DNA from: Datisca glomerata
Lineage: Eukaryota > Streptophyta > Magnoliopsida > Cucurbitales > Datiscaceae
Reading direction: 5' to 3'
Length of the DNA stretch: 64,000 bases
Assembly: GCA_003255025.1 (NCBI GenBank)
Contig: QANY01005277.1
Coordinates: 1,450,078-1,514,077 of the forward strand
Below the pieces are notes generated by a model, which was not told where the DNA came from, made no database searches, and saw only the letters and a program-made list of their open reading frames with translations. The first letter of the stretch is position 1; each line of letters begins with the position of its first letter. Below, one piece after another: positions 10,633 to 21,760 of this stretch. The translations under genes and the position numbers were made by a program.

Positions 10633-11700
10633 AAAAAATGTAATTAAACATAGAATTTTTACTGCATGCCGTATTCCAACGGAGATGATAGCATGATTTT
10701 ATTGTAAAACTGGGTAATACTTGAATTAGGTTCACCTCATAGAATAGGAAGTGGTTATTATGTAAAAAGTAAAAAGAAAATTTTATTATTATTTGATTTT
10801 TTTGTCAAGGGTGATCTACCCTATTATTTTCAAATCTAGTACTGAGTGTTTATTGTTTAGCCATATATGAGATTATTCGAAATGTCATTTTTGTTTGCTT
10901 AGTTTGAGTAGTACATGATGTTAGACAATGTTCTTTTATTAGATATACCATTTTGTATTAAAATGAACTTTGGGATAATTTATTATAATATTATGTTTGA
11001 ATAACATAATCTAACATTATATATGAGATAACTCATATCAAACTAATATATAAACTTAACAAATTATTTCATAAATAATAAATTTTGGGATGACATGGAA
11101 GGGGAAAGGCCGACAACATAATTATGTCGGTCAGCGTGGGAATCAATAATTAGGCCGTACCCAAAGATTCCCCCACACCACATCAAATCCTTCTCATCCT
11201 CTAATCGTAGCATTCCTTCAGTCACTGAACCCGTCTGTCTGCGTCTGCGCCTGCTGTATCCTGATTTCTCGTTCACCGTGATCACTGCTTCCTTTGATTT
11301 TGTTCTCCTCAATCTTTATCCTCTTTATATTAATTTTTAATATATTCTTATTTGAAGTACTAGGAAGAGATATTCTTCTGACCTTCTGACGCAGAATAAT
11401 AATAATAATAAATAGTAATTTTTGTTTTTGATTCTTCAGAGAAATCAGCACTGTTTTCTGACTTGCCTAATCAAAAAACCCGGCCGTAAGATTTGTATTG
11501 CCTCTTGGCCTTTGTGTTGCAAAGCACGTTAACCTGTAGAAACTGTAAAGAGAGAGAGACTGATGGGTCAGTATAGGTTGAATTTGACTGACTTGGTTGG
11601 GGGAGGGCCATGGGGCTCAGGAATAAGAGGCGGTTTGAGGTTTGAATTTTTGTTTTGACCCTTGAATTGGCAAACGCCACGTAACGTTAGCTTCTGGCAG
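10633..11700. other. Intergenic, no gene recognised
   Basis: AT-rich up to about 11080, then more mixed. The minus-strand frames at 11064-11312 and 11471-11680 have no recognisable domain. They may be parts of an untranslated or truncated transcript. Confidence 0.4.
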
Positions 11701-12370
11701 CTGAAAACAACCAAGGCCAAGAAAAACCGGCTAGCCTTAACCATTCAGTCTAAGACTCTATCGGTACAGGAGATGTTCACTGCTTAGGTTCCACAGAACT
11801 TCAACCAGAACAAGACACAGTTTTCTGCCTTCCCGACCAGAGTTAGAGAATGGTGAAATAGAGTTGAAGGTCGGAGAAGGTAGAACAGGTCTGACCAAGA
11901 GGCTCGTGGATCATAACATTTGGTCACTCGAACCATTACCAACCATAACGTAGGTTTCCACGTGTCCCACAAGATTGGACCTACGACGCAGCCTGTCCAA
12001 TCATAGCTCTCCATGTCAGACCAATTTTACTCTTGTTACTTCACACCTCATTTACATCAATTCGTGCACATCAATATTAAATGCAGCATTCTTTATGTCA
12101 GTTTGGGGAACAATGCTCTTAAATTGCCGCATCCTACTCTCTAATAAGAGTAAAATGTCACATCACTCAGGCTTCTCCAACATGACTCGTCAAAGTGAGA
12201 CCTCAGGTATAAATACTCTCTCTAATCCAAGGACAAGTAAGCTCACAGAATAGTTAAATAACCTATGCTCAAATACTTCTATATTTCTAACTTAAGCATC
12301 AGAAACCCTTAGGACAGGCAACCACCTCCGATCATTCTCGTTGTTTGAGTTTTTTTTTATCTATGATGTG
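11700..12370 (+). repeat. Solo LTR remnant, gypsy type
   Basis: It has LTR architecture on the plus strand: a TATAAATACTCTC box at about 12208, then about 75 nt later TTCTAACTTAAGCATCAGAA followed by an AGGCAACCACCTCC segment. That layout is typical of the R/U5 part of plant gypsy LTRs. No internal region or second LTR is visible nearby. The boundaries are approximate. Confidence 0.5.
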
Positions 12371-13485
12371 CAATATTTGAATTCTCGATATAGATGCTAC
12401 ATAGTTGGTTCTCATTATTCAGAAACTACGACTGTAATAGGAGCATCCGTAGACAAAAAAATCATCCTAAGATGATCATCACATGGCTACTGAGAACGAA
12501 TCAAATCAAATTGTTCTATTTCTCAATTTTTCTTACTTGCTCCTCCAGAACCGAGGTCCACATACATATAATCAAATGATCATGTTTGGTTACATTTTTA
12601 AAGAGACGAATTTGAAACCCTCTAAATGTGAAGTTGTCATTTACAAAAATCTTAAAAGTAACCCTTTTAAGTTGTAATAGTTCTCCCATCACTATAATAT
12701 AAATCCAAAGATAACATTGAAAGATGAAAACAAACATCATCATTCTCTTAGAACTTTTTATAACATATCATATGTCACCTATAAAGTAATATAACCTTTT
12801 TCGGAATCTTACTTTCTCCCGATCATATTTCGAACAATTTCATTTCATAAATCATTTATCTTTATCTCGTACTGAATGATCCCAGGTTAATGGGCCAAAA
12901 AAACATTGTTATATACGTCTCAAATGCCGAATAATTTATGAAAATGTAATAAATCTCAGTAAGTACATAGTAGATACATAATTTACAATAGTAAAATGTA
13001 TAGTTGACAGTCAGCAAGTAATATTGTAAATTTAGTTAACAATTGTATGCTCCAATAGTAAATAAGTTATCTACAACTAGTTAAAATATTACTAATAATC
13101 AACTCTAGAACAAGTTAAAAGTACAACAAAGTAAGTAATTAACCAACCAAGCAGAGTAAAAGATCAATTACATTTTTTGACAGTCTTATTTTCAACTCTC
13201 GGTGCTCCTCCCCCCCTCCTTCATCGTGCCTGCAAAAGGTGCGAACTATCACTATCCTCACCACGCCTACAACGATGGCTCCCGCAAATGTCTAAGGCTC
13301 GAAGCTTTTGTATAGAAAAGAAATTGAAGGCTCCCTCACGTATCCAGTGAAGCTTGCAGCGTGCGGGTCATTCTTGCAATCAATTTTTATAGAATTCTTG
13401 CTATCTAATTAAATTAAATTAAATAGTTTTCTTTAATTGTACAGTAACCAGTTTACCCTATCTTTTGTTATTTTGTTATTTGTAA
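12371..13485. other. Intergenic, no gene recognised
   Basis: AT-rich sequence. Short frames on both strands (for example 12516-12743 minus) are overlapping, unlike any family I know, and not supported. Confidence 0.4.
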
Positions 13486-13489
13486 CCGC

Positions 13490-13735
13490 GTCTCATTCTC
13501 TCTCCATTTATATCTCTGAAAATCTTCTTCTCTATCTCTCTTCAAAAACATTATCTCTCTCTCCAAATCTCTCTATCTCGATCTATATTTCTCTCTCTCC
13601 AAATCTCTATACCCTAACTTTTATTATTGTGAGAGAGAGAAGAGAGAAGATTTTTAAAAATATTGAGAGAGAGAGAGGAGAGATAAGATTTTTAAAAATA
13701 TTCAGAGAGGGAGATTCAAAAATCCTCGAAGAGTG
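13490..13735. repeat. CT-rich then GA-rich fold-back tract
   Basis: A polypyrimidine half (about 13490-13610) is followed, after a short AT spacer, by a polypurine half (about 13630-13735). Both are imperfect, and the halves can pair with each other in register. The region is low complexity, and the open frame across it (13437-13877) is not a credible gene. Confidence 0.7.
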
Positions 13736-13869
13736 TAGAGGGAATTTTTTCAAAAATTTTCTTAAAAAAATTCAACACTCTACGATAGTATATATGTTAT
13801 ATATTGTAGGGTGTTTCTGCCAAAACTTCAACAGTACACATGATGATCCTTCGTCCTTGATGCGTGAAT

Positions 13870-14663
13870 CCTCCTGACCGAAGGAATCTGCGGTGGTTAC
13901 GCTGTACGTATTAATCCTCCTTGTTGAATGCCCTTTCGACCTCAATGTGTACAAAACACAAACAAGGAACCCTGTAGACGGGGAATCGGGGCTGGTTGCC
14001 CCGCCTAAGAGCCTCATATGTCTAAGTTAGTAGATGGTCGATACCTTGGCATAATTTTTGTAAGGGAGAATAGGCATACACCTCTTGTGTTAATTTGTAG
14101 GTACATTCATACCCGAGTCCTCGGGGCGGAAGAAACATGTCAAAGAAGCTTCTTGGAGGCGTGTTGAAGAAGCTTCACCAGACACAAAGCTTGTCGTTAT
14201 TGGTCGTTGATTGAACGGAAGGGAGGCTATTTGACATAAAATGATAGGCTTTTAATGTTGACACGACTCTTTGAAGGCTATCTTAACACTTAGTCATGGC
14301 GATTGGACTTGTCGGGTGCTACTTTCGGTGGGCAATGCTGACCTTGCACTCGAAAATTGTCCAAGCTCTTTTATCAAACTCTAGTCCTACTCCTACTTTT
14401 TCCTGAGCTCGGGTCTGTGGAGCCTGAGCTTCATGGTGTCTGACCAGATGAGGTCGGCATTCTTCCCTTGGAAGTGCCTGAATGACGAGTTCCTTAATTG
14501 AGGCGCGACACGCATCGCCACATTGCTGGTGGCTGGGGAAACACTCATACACCCAGTCGAAGGCTTGGGTGGTCTCTGATACCCAATTCTGAAGATTTCA
14601 TTATCCAAGCTTCGAGTTTGAGCTACTTTAGTGTGATAGACTTCACCAACCTTGGGCATCTCA
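13870..14663 (-). repeat. LTR remnant, related to the gypsy LTR at 1473-2163
   Basis: Read on the plus strand, it shares ordered landmarks with 1585-2100: GCCTCATATGTCTAAGTTAG near 13995 corresponds to GCCTCCGATGTCTAAGTCAA near 1606, and the CATGGCGATTGGAC area near 14293 corresponds to TATGGCGACTGAAG near 1902. Both therefore lie on the same strand. The segment is split near 14671 by a hAT-type insertion, and the sequence after 15958 is its continuation. Confidence 0.45.
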
Positions 14664-15958
14664 CGCTCGTGTAAGGGTGTAATCGGTTCAATTCGGTTCA
14701 GTTTAAGACTTTTTTCAGGCCGAACCTCAAATGTTGTTTCTAGCATATTAAAATTGAACTGAACCATCTTGTACATATAAACCGATCCAAACCGGATCGT
14801 GGCAGATGATTTGTTTTGGTTCGATTTTGTGGGTTTCCCAAAATTGCCACAAAAAATGATTCTTATATCCCAATTAGAGGTGGCCCTCCATTTTCATGAC
14901 TTTTGAGTCCAAATAAAGAATAGCAGGTCAATTTGATTTCCAACTAATCATCACATCTTCAAAATAAATAATCTTAAAGTTATATGTTCGATAGAAACAT
15001 AAAAGTAACGACAAAAAATACAACAAAAATTCACAAATAAATACAATATTTACAAACATTCATTGATGTAATGTAAGCATGTTAAAATGACATTAAGAAG
15101 AAGCCCCTCTGGTGGACTACTCAGGATCATCCTGTACAAAAGTTTCCTATTTAGAAAAAAAACATTAGAACCAAATCATGTATAAAGTTCACAAAACCAT
15201 ACAAAGAACCATATAATCAAATGTACAAATGTTTTCAACCATTATTTCATATGCATATCGATGATGGTATAGCTTAATTAAATGGGAGATGAAGAAAGAA
15301 ATTAACATAATCGTTTAATATAAAACTCTTCATGTGGATTTGTTTAACCCTTTAGAAAATGCCACCAGGTATTATTTGATTGAACTTCTGACTTAAGGTT
15401 GCCGACAAACGTGGCGGAGGCAAGATTCAAAAAGTCAATACATATCTAATACATAGAGAGAGGGAGACTGAGGCAGTACATAGAACAAACCTTTAATCGA
15501 AGCTATAGAAGATGATGTAGGCTCAAGTTTGACCAACGGCGGAGATAAAGGCCTCTGCATGCAAAAGGAGATCTGCGGCGTCGGTAACTTTGGATATGGC
15601 ACGGTGGGATTGAGAGAGGGGGGACCTACAGCCGATGAAAATGAAAGATTGATAGAGATTCAGAGAAGAAATGTGAGGGGTAGGTCTGTGTCCGTGATTT
15701 TGCGATGAGGGAGGGAGGCTGAGGCTGCGTGAAGTGTAGAGGGAGAAATCAGGGCAAATGGGTTATATAAGTGCGGCTTGGTTCAGTTCGGTGCGGGCTT
15801 TCACAAAAACTAAACACCAAACTGAACCATCCTATTTTTTGCTTCTGGAATCGAACCAAACCATTAGAAGTGACAAAACTGCTCGAACCGATGCAGTTCG
15901 GTCCGATTCGGTTAGTTTTTTAAGTTTGGTCGGTTTTCCTTACACCCCTACTCTCGTG
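14664..15958. mobile_element. Non-autonomous hAT-type element with target duplication
   Basis: The element occupies 14672-15950 (1279 bp). Its ends are inverted: TAAGGGTGTAATCGG on the left and, read inward from the right, TAGGGGTGTAAGG. This is the common TAGGGGTGTNAN type of plant hAT ends. Subterminal blocks are rich in GGTTCAGTTCGGT-like repeats in both orientations. The flanking 8-bp sequences CGCTCGTG (14664-14671) and CTCTCGTG (15951-15958) differ by one base and fit the 8-bp hAT duplication. There is no transposase frame, so it must have moved with a transposase from elsewhere. Confidence 0.8.
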
Positions 15959-17100
15959 CCTTAAGTTTATTCGTCAGTGGGAATAGTGTCTGACATGTGT
16001 CATTTCATCCTCCCCAAGAGTTAATGCCGCTAATTTCTCAAGAATAAAGACTCTACTTGCACGTAGAGGTGTGTGCGGCAGCTTGACTCCTAGACGTATC
16101 GTTTCTCATGGACGCGTCATTTTACTCCTGCAGTTGATTAGACGACGTTGAGCCTCCTGAAATCCTTTCATTTGTTTGAGAAGCGTTCACTTTCAAGCCG
16201 TTAAACGGTTGCCATTACGGTTGGCGTAAATCCCCCACTAAATTGGCGATTTTCTCCTAGGCCTATAAATAGGCAGTTTCTACCCTTATTCCCACCATCT
16301 TCACCTCCTTAACAAGGCTAAATTGGAGTGAAATTTTCATTCTTTCCCTCACCCCATTTATGTTCTATATGAAAACAACGATCATTCCCCTTATGGGGCC
16401 TCCTTTGTTCTTGGAAAGTGGGGGGCATCTTCTCTTGATCTTCCTGGACTTTCTTTTCATGGTTGTCGTTTCCCTCTTCATAGTCTTCTAAATTTCGTAT
16501 TCCAAAGTTATTGGGATGCTGTCCGCAGCAATTTTCTTACCGTCACCAAAACCATCCAGCAAAATTTTTCTCTTGTTGGCTACCCACCCCTGATTGTAGA
16601 GCAGTTACCTATAATGAGGGCCTGTAATACGGATGGCAGCTTTGCTTGTGCTGGGATAACCTTTCAGGTACCGTGTTTTCCCTGCCTTTACTGCCTTCAC
16701 CCTTTCGAACCAACAACTGCTTGCCACAACATGCCTTTGGAGAGCACAAACTCTTGCGATCACTCTTTTCAGGCCCGCCTCAAATTTGCTAGTGAATACC
16801 GCCTTCTTCTCTCTTCCTAAGTAGGACAGATTGAAGCCTTATTCTTTCTCAGCTTGTAAATCGATTTTCGCCTGTGGTTTGAATCCTGTCTTCGAGAGCA
16901 GGGCAACCGGAGTCCTCTAGACTTCAAGAGTTGAATAGAGCCATAAGGCTTTTGTCACCCCTGGCCCCGAAGGAGGGCGACTGCTTTTTAGTCAGCCTTA
17001 GAGGGGTTCTTCTTTTTATTCAAGGAGATTTTTTTACCTTTATTTGTACTTGTAATCCTTTGTTTATTAATGGGAATAAACTTCCTTTACTTCTATCTCT
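15959..17100. repeat. Retrotransposon-derived region, unclassified
   Basis: Continues the interrupted retroelement sequence. On the plus strand there is a CCTATAAATAGG box at about 16263 and a GGGAATAAACTTCC polyadenylation-like signal near 17072, about 800 bp apart, so a non-coding transcript is possible. Frames in between (for example 16614-16820) are short and unlike any family I recognise. Confidence 0.35.
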
Positions 17101-18679
17101 TTAATCTTTCGCTTTATTTTACTCTCGCAAGCTGTATACTCTGAGTAAAAGCTTTCACTTTCTCCTCGGCCCTGTGTTGGCCTAAGTGAGGCCCTTATTT
17201 TTTATCTGTCAATTGTCGGACGTTGTATCCTTAATTTTGCTATCCTGAGCTGTGGGATTGCTATGATCTCGATCCCGAGTGAGCTTTAAAAACGGCATTG
17301 TCTTTTTCAATTGGTTGTCATTATTTATTCAATTCTCAAGGAAGTATGGTTGGGTGAATGCTCAAGGTCTTGCAAGATGTGAGTAGAAATCATTTTCCCT
17401 TGGTAGATGGTCAAATGATCTTTCTTTCTTGGCGTAGAGTGCTATGCTCATAGTTACTAGTCCTGGCTCTGTCCAAGTCTATTTCCTTGTAAGTCCATCA
17501 GGTGTTTCTACTCTGCAAGTCCCTTAACCTCATCTGCAAGATGGGGTGCTTTGCAGTCATCACCTATGATATTTAGGCCGCGTTTTTCCTGCTCTGGCTA
17601 GATTCCATCTGCGAGCTGAGGTGCCCGACAGACATCTCCTTGTTGATATCTAGCCAGGCTTGCCTACTCTGGATAGATCCTTAATCTCGTCCATAGTTAG
17701 TTAATTCAGGGAAAGTAAAAATACATAGTATTATTCGAATTGTATGATTCGTGAATTAAATTGTCAAACATTCGGCTAAAATTCGGTCAATAATACAATA
17801 TTCGTGGAAAGTCAGATACGAGTTTTATGCTTTTATTTCAAAAAATACCAAAAATATGACTATAGAATTTACAAATATATTTAATATAACAATATTTTAG
17901 GATTATCACAATAAAAATCATTCTAAAAATTCCTCAAACATAATCATGATGAATATTCAATTCATAATCCATTCAATATTCAAGCCTAGTCACATTTCAA
18001 AATTCAATATTTAATCTTAAATGTGCAAATAAGTAGAGTTGATATATTCTTGTTTTAGAAAATATATGACTAATTAAATATTTAACACTTTTTCTATTTC
18101 ACTCAATTTGAAATTTACTTGTATTTCTCCAGTAATAATAAGTTTTGTTATTGTTTAACTTTGTTAGTTAGATATTTATTAACTTTTTATTCTCTAATAA
18201 AATGTTTTATGAATTAAATTAAATATAATTAAAATAACTAAAATAATGGTATTTTAATCATAAATAAAGATAGATAATTAAGCAATTATGTATTTGATAT
18301 GAAAAATCTGACAATAGAAAAAAAATCTAAAAGGGATAAGATTATCTCTTATTGAATCTAAACCGTCTAATAAAAAATGGACGGTCCAAATTTATTATTA
18401 CAAAAATACAAAAGAGGGAAAAGGAAAAGTAAAAAGAATTGAAAAGTTGTTTCATCATCTCAGCGGACGTGACGAGATGATCGTGGCCATCCCTTTTTGA
18501 ACGGATGACCACGATTTTGAGGTCCTCCTGTTGGAGGAGGGGATCTATTTTCATCTAAAAGTTGCTCACTATCCCCATCCCACATCAGAAAAAAGAAATG
18601 GAGCCAAGATGGGAAGCTCTTATAAAAGTAGTACAACTTTATTTATGATAGTGTTCGACACACGTCTGTGTGATATTCG
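17101..18679. other. Intergenic, no gene recognised
   Basis: The first part (to about 17700) has loosely repeated TCTGCAAG / GAGGTGCC phrases that suggest an old repeat. The rest is AT-rich with no supported gene. Confidence 0.4.
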
Positions 18680-19572
18680 ACACAGAAACGTCTCCAGACG
18701 AACTCTTCTGAAATAGTTCAGAATAATATTCGCAGTCTTAAGATCAACTGAGCAATCGAATCTGATTACGACTGTTAGGTTTAACGTTGGATGTCAGTCT
18801 TAGGGTATAAGAGTAGAGACTCAAATGATTAATCTATACATGTTATGAACATGTTAAATAGATCAGTAACAAATTAGTTTAGAGTTCAAAACCATTTACC
18901 TAGCTCTAAATCTAATTGTTATAACTTAATGGTATTTTCATAATTACATTGATCCTTAGGTGGATACGTAACTTGACCTAGTTCATTGTAATCTTTGATA
19001 TGTCAAATGAGTGAGTTCAAATTGGTGGGCAATACCTCCGCTGTTGAGATTGTAATTTAATTAAGTAGGGTTGCGTGATTCGCAAATATAAAAATTCGTG
19101 GTTGGATTGCGAAAGGAACAATATCACATTATGGTTTATTGACGGGTGTGTAAATAAATTAACTTAATCAAGTATTTGATGAAATGAGTCATTGAATAAG
19201 ACTTGTGAATCGTACGAGACAATTCACTATAATGTCTTTCTTAATCACAGTCAATAAAGAAACTAAGGAAATAATAACATAAGGGGTAAAATAGTAATTT
19301 TACATTACACTCTTGCTACTGATGTTCACGATGGGTATTATGTTAAAATATTCTGCAGGCCGTGAAAATAAATAGAGTTTTTCTACACCAACAAAAAATA
19401 TGGCGCGCATGAAGCGAGAGTCGATTCGGCATCGAACCTATAATGGAGCGGTGCGATGTCAGAATTAAATAGGTCGGGAATTTATGGGGATAAATCCACT
19501 AGGTATTTGAATCCTAAGATTTGTTCATGTGTGTCCATTCAGTCTCAGAAATAGCTCAGAGAACATGAATAG
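18680..19572 (+). repeat. Left LTR-like copy of the copia element (ends missing)
   Basis: Aligns as a direct repeat with 25018-25867, sharing anchors such as CCAGACGAACTCTT, ACCTAGCTCTAAATCTAATT, and a matching end at GGTATTTGAATC. It lacks the first ~180 bp and the last ~33 bp of the right LTR, so neither terminus is intact. An LTR-start-like GTTCATAAACTAATTTGTAA also occurs at about 20032, suggesting nested or rearranged copies. Confidence 0.7.
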
Positions 19573-20949
19573 AAAAACAAACTAAGTGTTGATACTGTTC
19601 ACCGACGGTACTGTTCACCGCTAGCTTCGCTCGCCGTTGCTGCCATGCGTTATCCCTTGCACGGTAGAATCCTATTCGGATTAGGAAACCTACAAGTTTT
19701 GGAAACCCATGATTTTAGGAAACCTAAGGTTTTTGAAATTCAAATTTTAAAATATGATTTCAAAATCAATTTTCATCCTGTATTTAATTTTAATTTAATT
19801 TGTTAAATTTTTCAACACTTGTACAATTGTCATTTATTTTAAAATTGTTTTAAGAATATATCATTTTACTAATTACTTGTTAATTTGCTTATCAAAGTAA
19901 AAATATGTTGGAAAATTAAAAAAATTAAATTGAAAATTATTTTTAAAAATTGGACTAATATTTTGTAAAGTGTTACAAAATGGTGGAACAACATGGAGAC
20001 AAAGCAGAAATTTGTAGACGCCATGGAGATTAGTTCATAAACTAATTTGTAATTTATTTATTATTTTTTTGTGGGTTGTAATTAGAAATGAACCAATATG
20101 ATGGTTAAATTTAAATGTATGATTTAATTTTAATCACGCATCATCATATAACATGTCATATAGCTTAGGGATATCCCAATATCAAATTGACATGTAGCAT
20201 GTACATGCATCATTGTAGATTAATTGATCATGATTATTATTTAATTACAATACGAAATTTATAATGGTTATGATTTTAAATTGAGATTTAAAATTAATAA
20301 AAATTTACAAATTTCATCACGTTTTTCAAATTAATAAAAGTTTTATTTTTAGGAAAATAACAAAAAATCCATTTTGTTCAAAAACTAAGTGGGAGGGTCG
20401 TTTTCGTTGAAACATTCCCAAGGTCTTCAATGCAAGCTTAATCGTACCACGAGGAAGGGTTAGAATCACCCATAGCGCTCCTAACTTGAATGTGAGAAAC
20501 TTTAGAATCGTGACCTTTTGAGTCATTGAGTTGCTACAGAAGCTAAGACTTCTAAAGGGTGTGGTGGGGAAGGGCCATCCCATAGATGGACCGTTAGTCC
20601 TTAGCAACCTTTAAGAGCCGAGACGTTGGTTAAACACTTAGACTGAAGCACATTTGAATCTCCTATAGAGGCTTGTCAATGGGGCCAAGGTGACCAAAAT
20701 CATTGGTGATTGGTTAAGTTAGATGTGGAGACATTTGAGCGTTAACTAAACGAGAGGAGTCTCGATGTGATAGGAAATAGTTTGGACTTCATCCCTCGAT
20801 GATACAAGCTATCATTTTATTGCAACATCATGGAGGAAATATTTTATAATGGATTTTAAAATATTTAGTAGTTGCATCATGAATCAAACTTTCCTAAACG
20901 ATTGAGCATTTATTTACACCGTTTTATTTATTCTTTATTGGAATCATGT

Positions 20950-21760
20950 CGCTATCCCCTCTCTCTACTACTCTTAACGTAAACAAATTCAACTGTGAAA
21001 ATTATGTGGATTGAAAATGAAAATCTTGATATCGTGCTAACAGTAAAAAAGGACAAATTCGTACACTGCCCCTTGTCCTCTTGAGCCTATTGCTAAATCG
21101 TCTCAAGAGGAAAATCATGTTTGCTTCTTGGCTGCGTTCTGATGAGATCACCAGATGTACATTTGGCATCTATGAGCAATGTGTTGTAATAGCAGCATCA
21201 TAACTTTGAGATCGTTGCTGATATGATATTAAACATCACTGAAATGTTTGAGGATCAGGGTCGTCCAGCCAGACAGACAATTTTGCGTAACTTCGTGAAC
21301 TGTAAGATGGAACCTGGAACTCCTGTTAGAGAATATATGATGTTGATAATAAGTTATCTGAACGAGATGGAGATCAAGGGTCCTCGGGTCAATGGTGATA
21401 CTCAAGTGGATATGATCCTAGAGACTTTGCTTAGTACTTTTGTGAACTTCAAGCTTAATTATTCGATGAATAAGCTGAACTACTCACTTCATTAGCTCAA
21501 GAAGAAGATGCAAGCTGTTGAGACCCTATTTCTGAAGAGCAAGAGGAAATCTGGAGATGCTAACTTTACTAAAAGTAGGCCTTCCACCTCTAGCTCTAAG
21601 AAGAAACAAAGAAGGGGTCCAAGGAAAGCAAAGAAGCAGAAGTCGAGAGTTGCCAAAGATAAGAGTACCGCGAGAGTAGACAATTCGAAAGACAAGTGCA
21701 ATTATTGTGGAGCTGGTGGTCATTGCAAACGCAACTGCCCAGAGTATCTCAAATGGTTGA
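20950..21760 (+). pseudogene. Copia gag (UBN2 type) with zinc knuckle, broken
   Basis: Decayed gag of a Ty1/copia element. From about 20985 a broken frame gives NKFNCENYVDW, then a stretch resembling LASMSNVLQHQ. 21223-21495 then reads through EMFEDQGRPARQTILRNF to VDMILETL and MNKLNYSL, the classical UBN2-type gag of plant copia elements. A stop at 21493 separates this from 21508-21897, which carries a lysine-rich stretch and the CX2CX4HX4C zinc knuckle CNYCGAGGHCKRNC (from 21697). Stops and frame breaks make it non-functional. Confidence 0.88.

Noticed and set aside
13437..13877. 146-aa plus-strand frame
   Set aside because: It crosses the CT/GA fold-back tract. The sequence is repetitive Ser/Leu/Ile and Arg/Glu runs.
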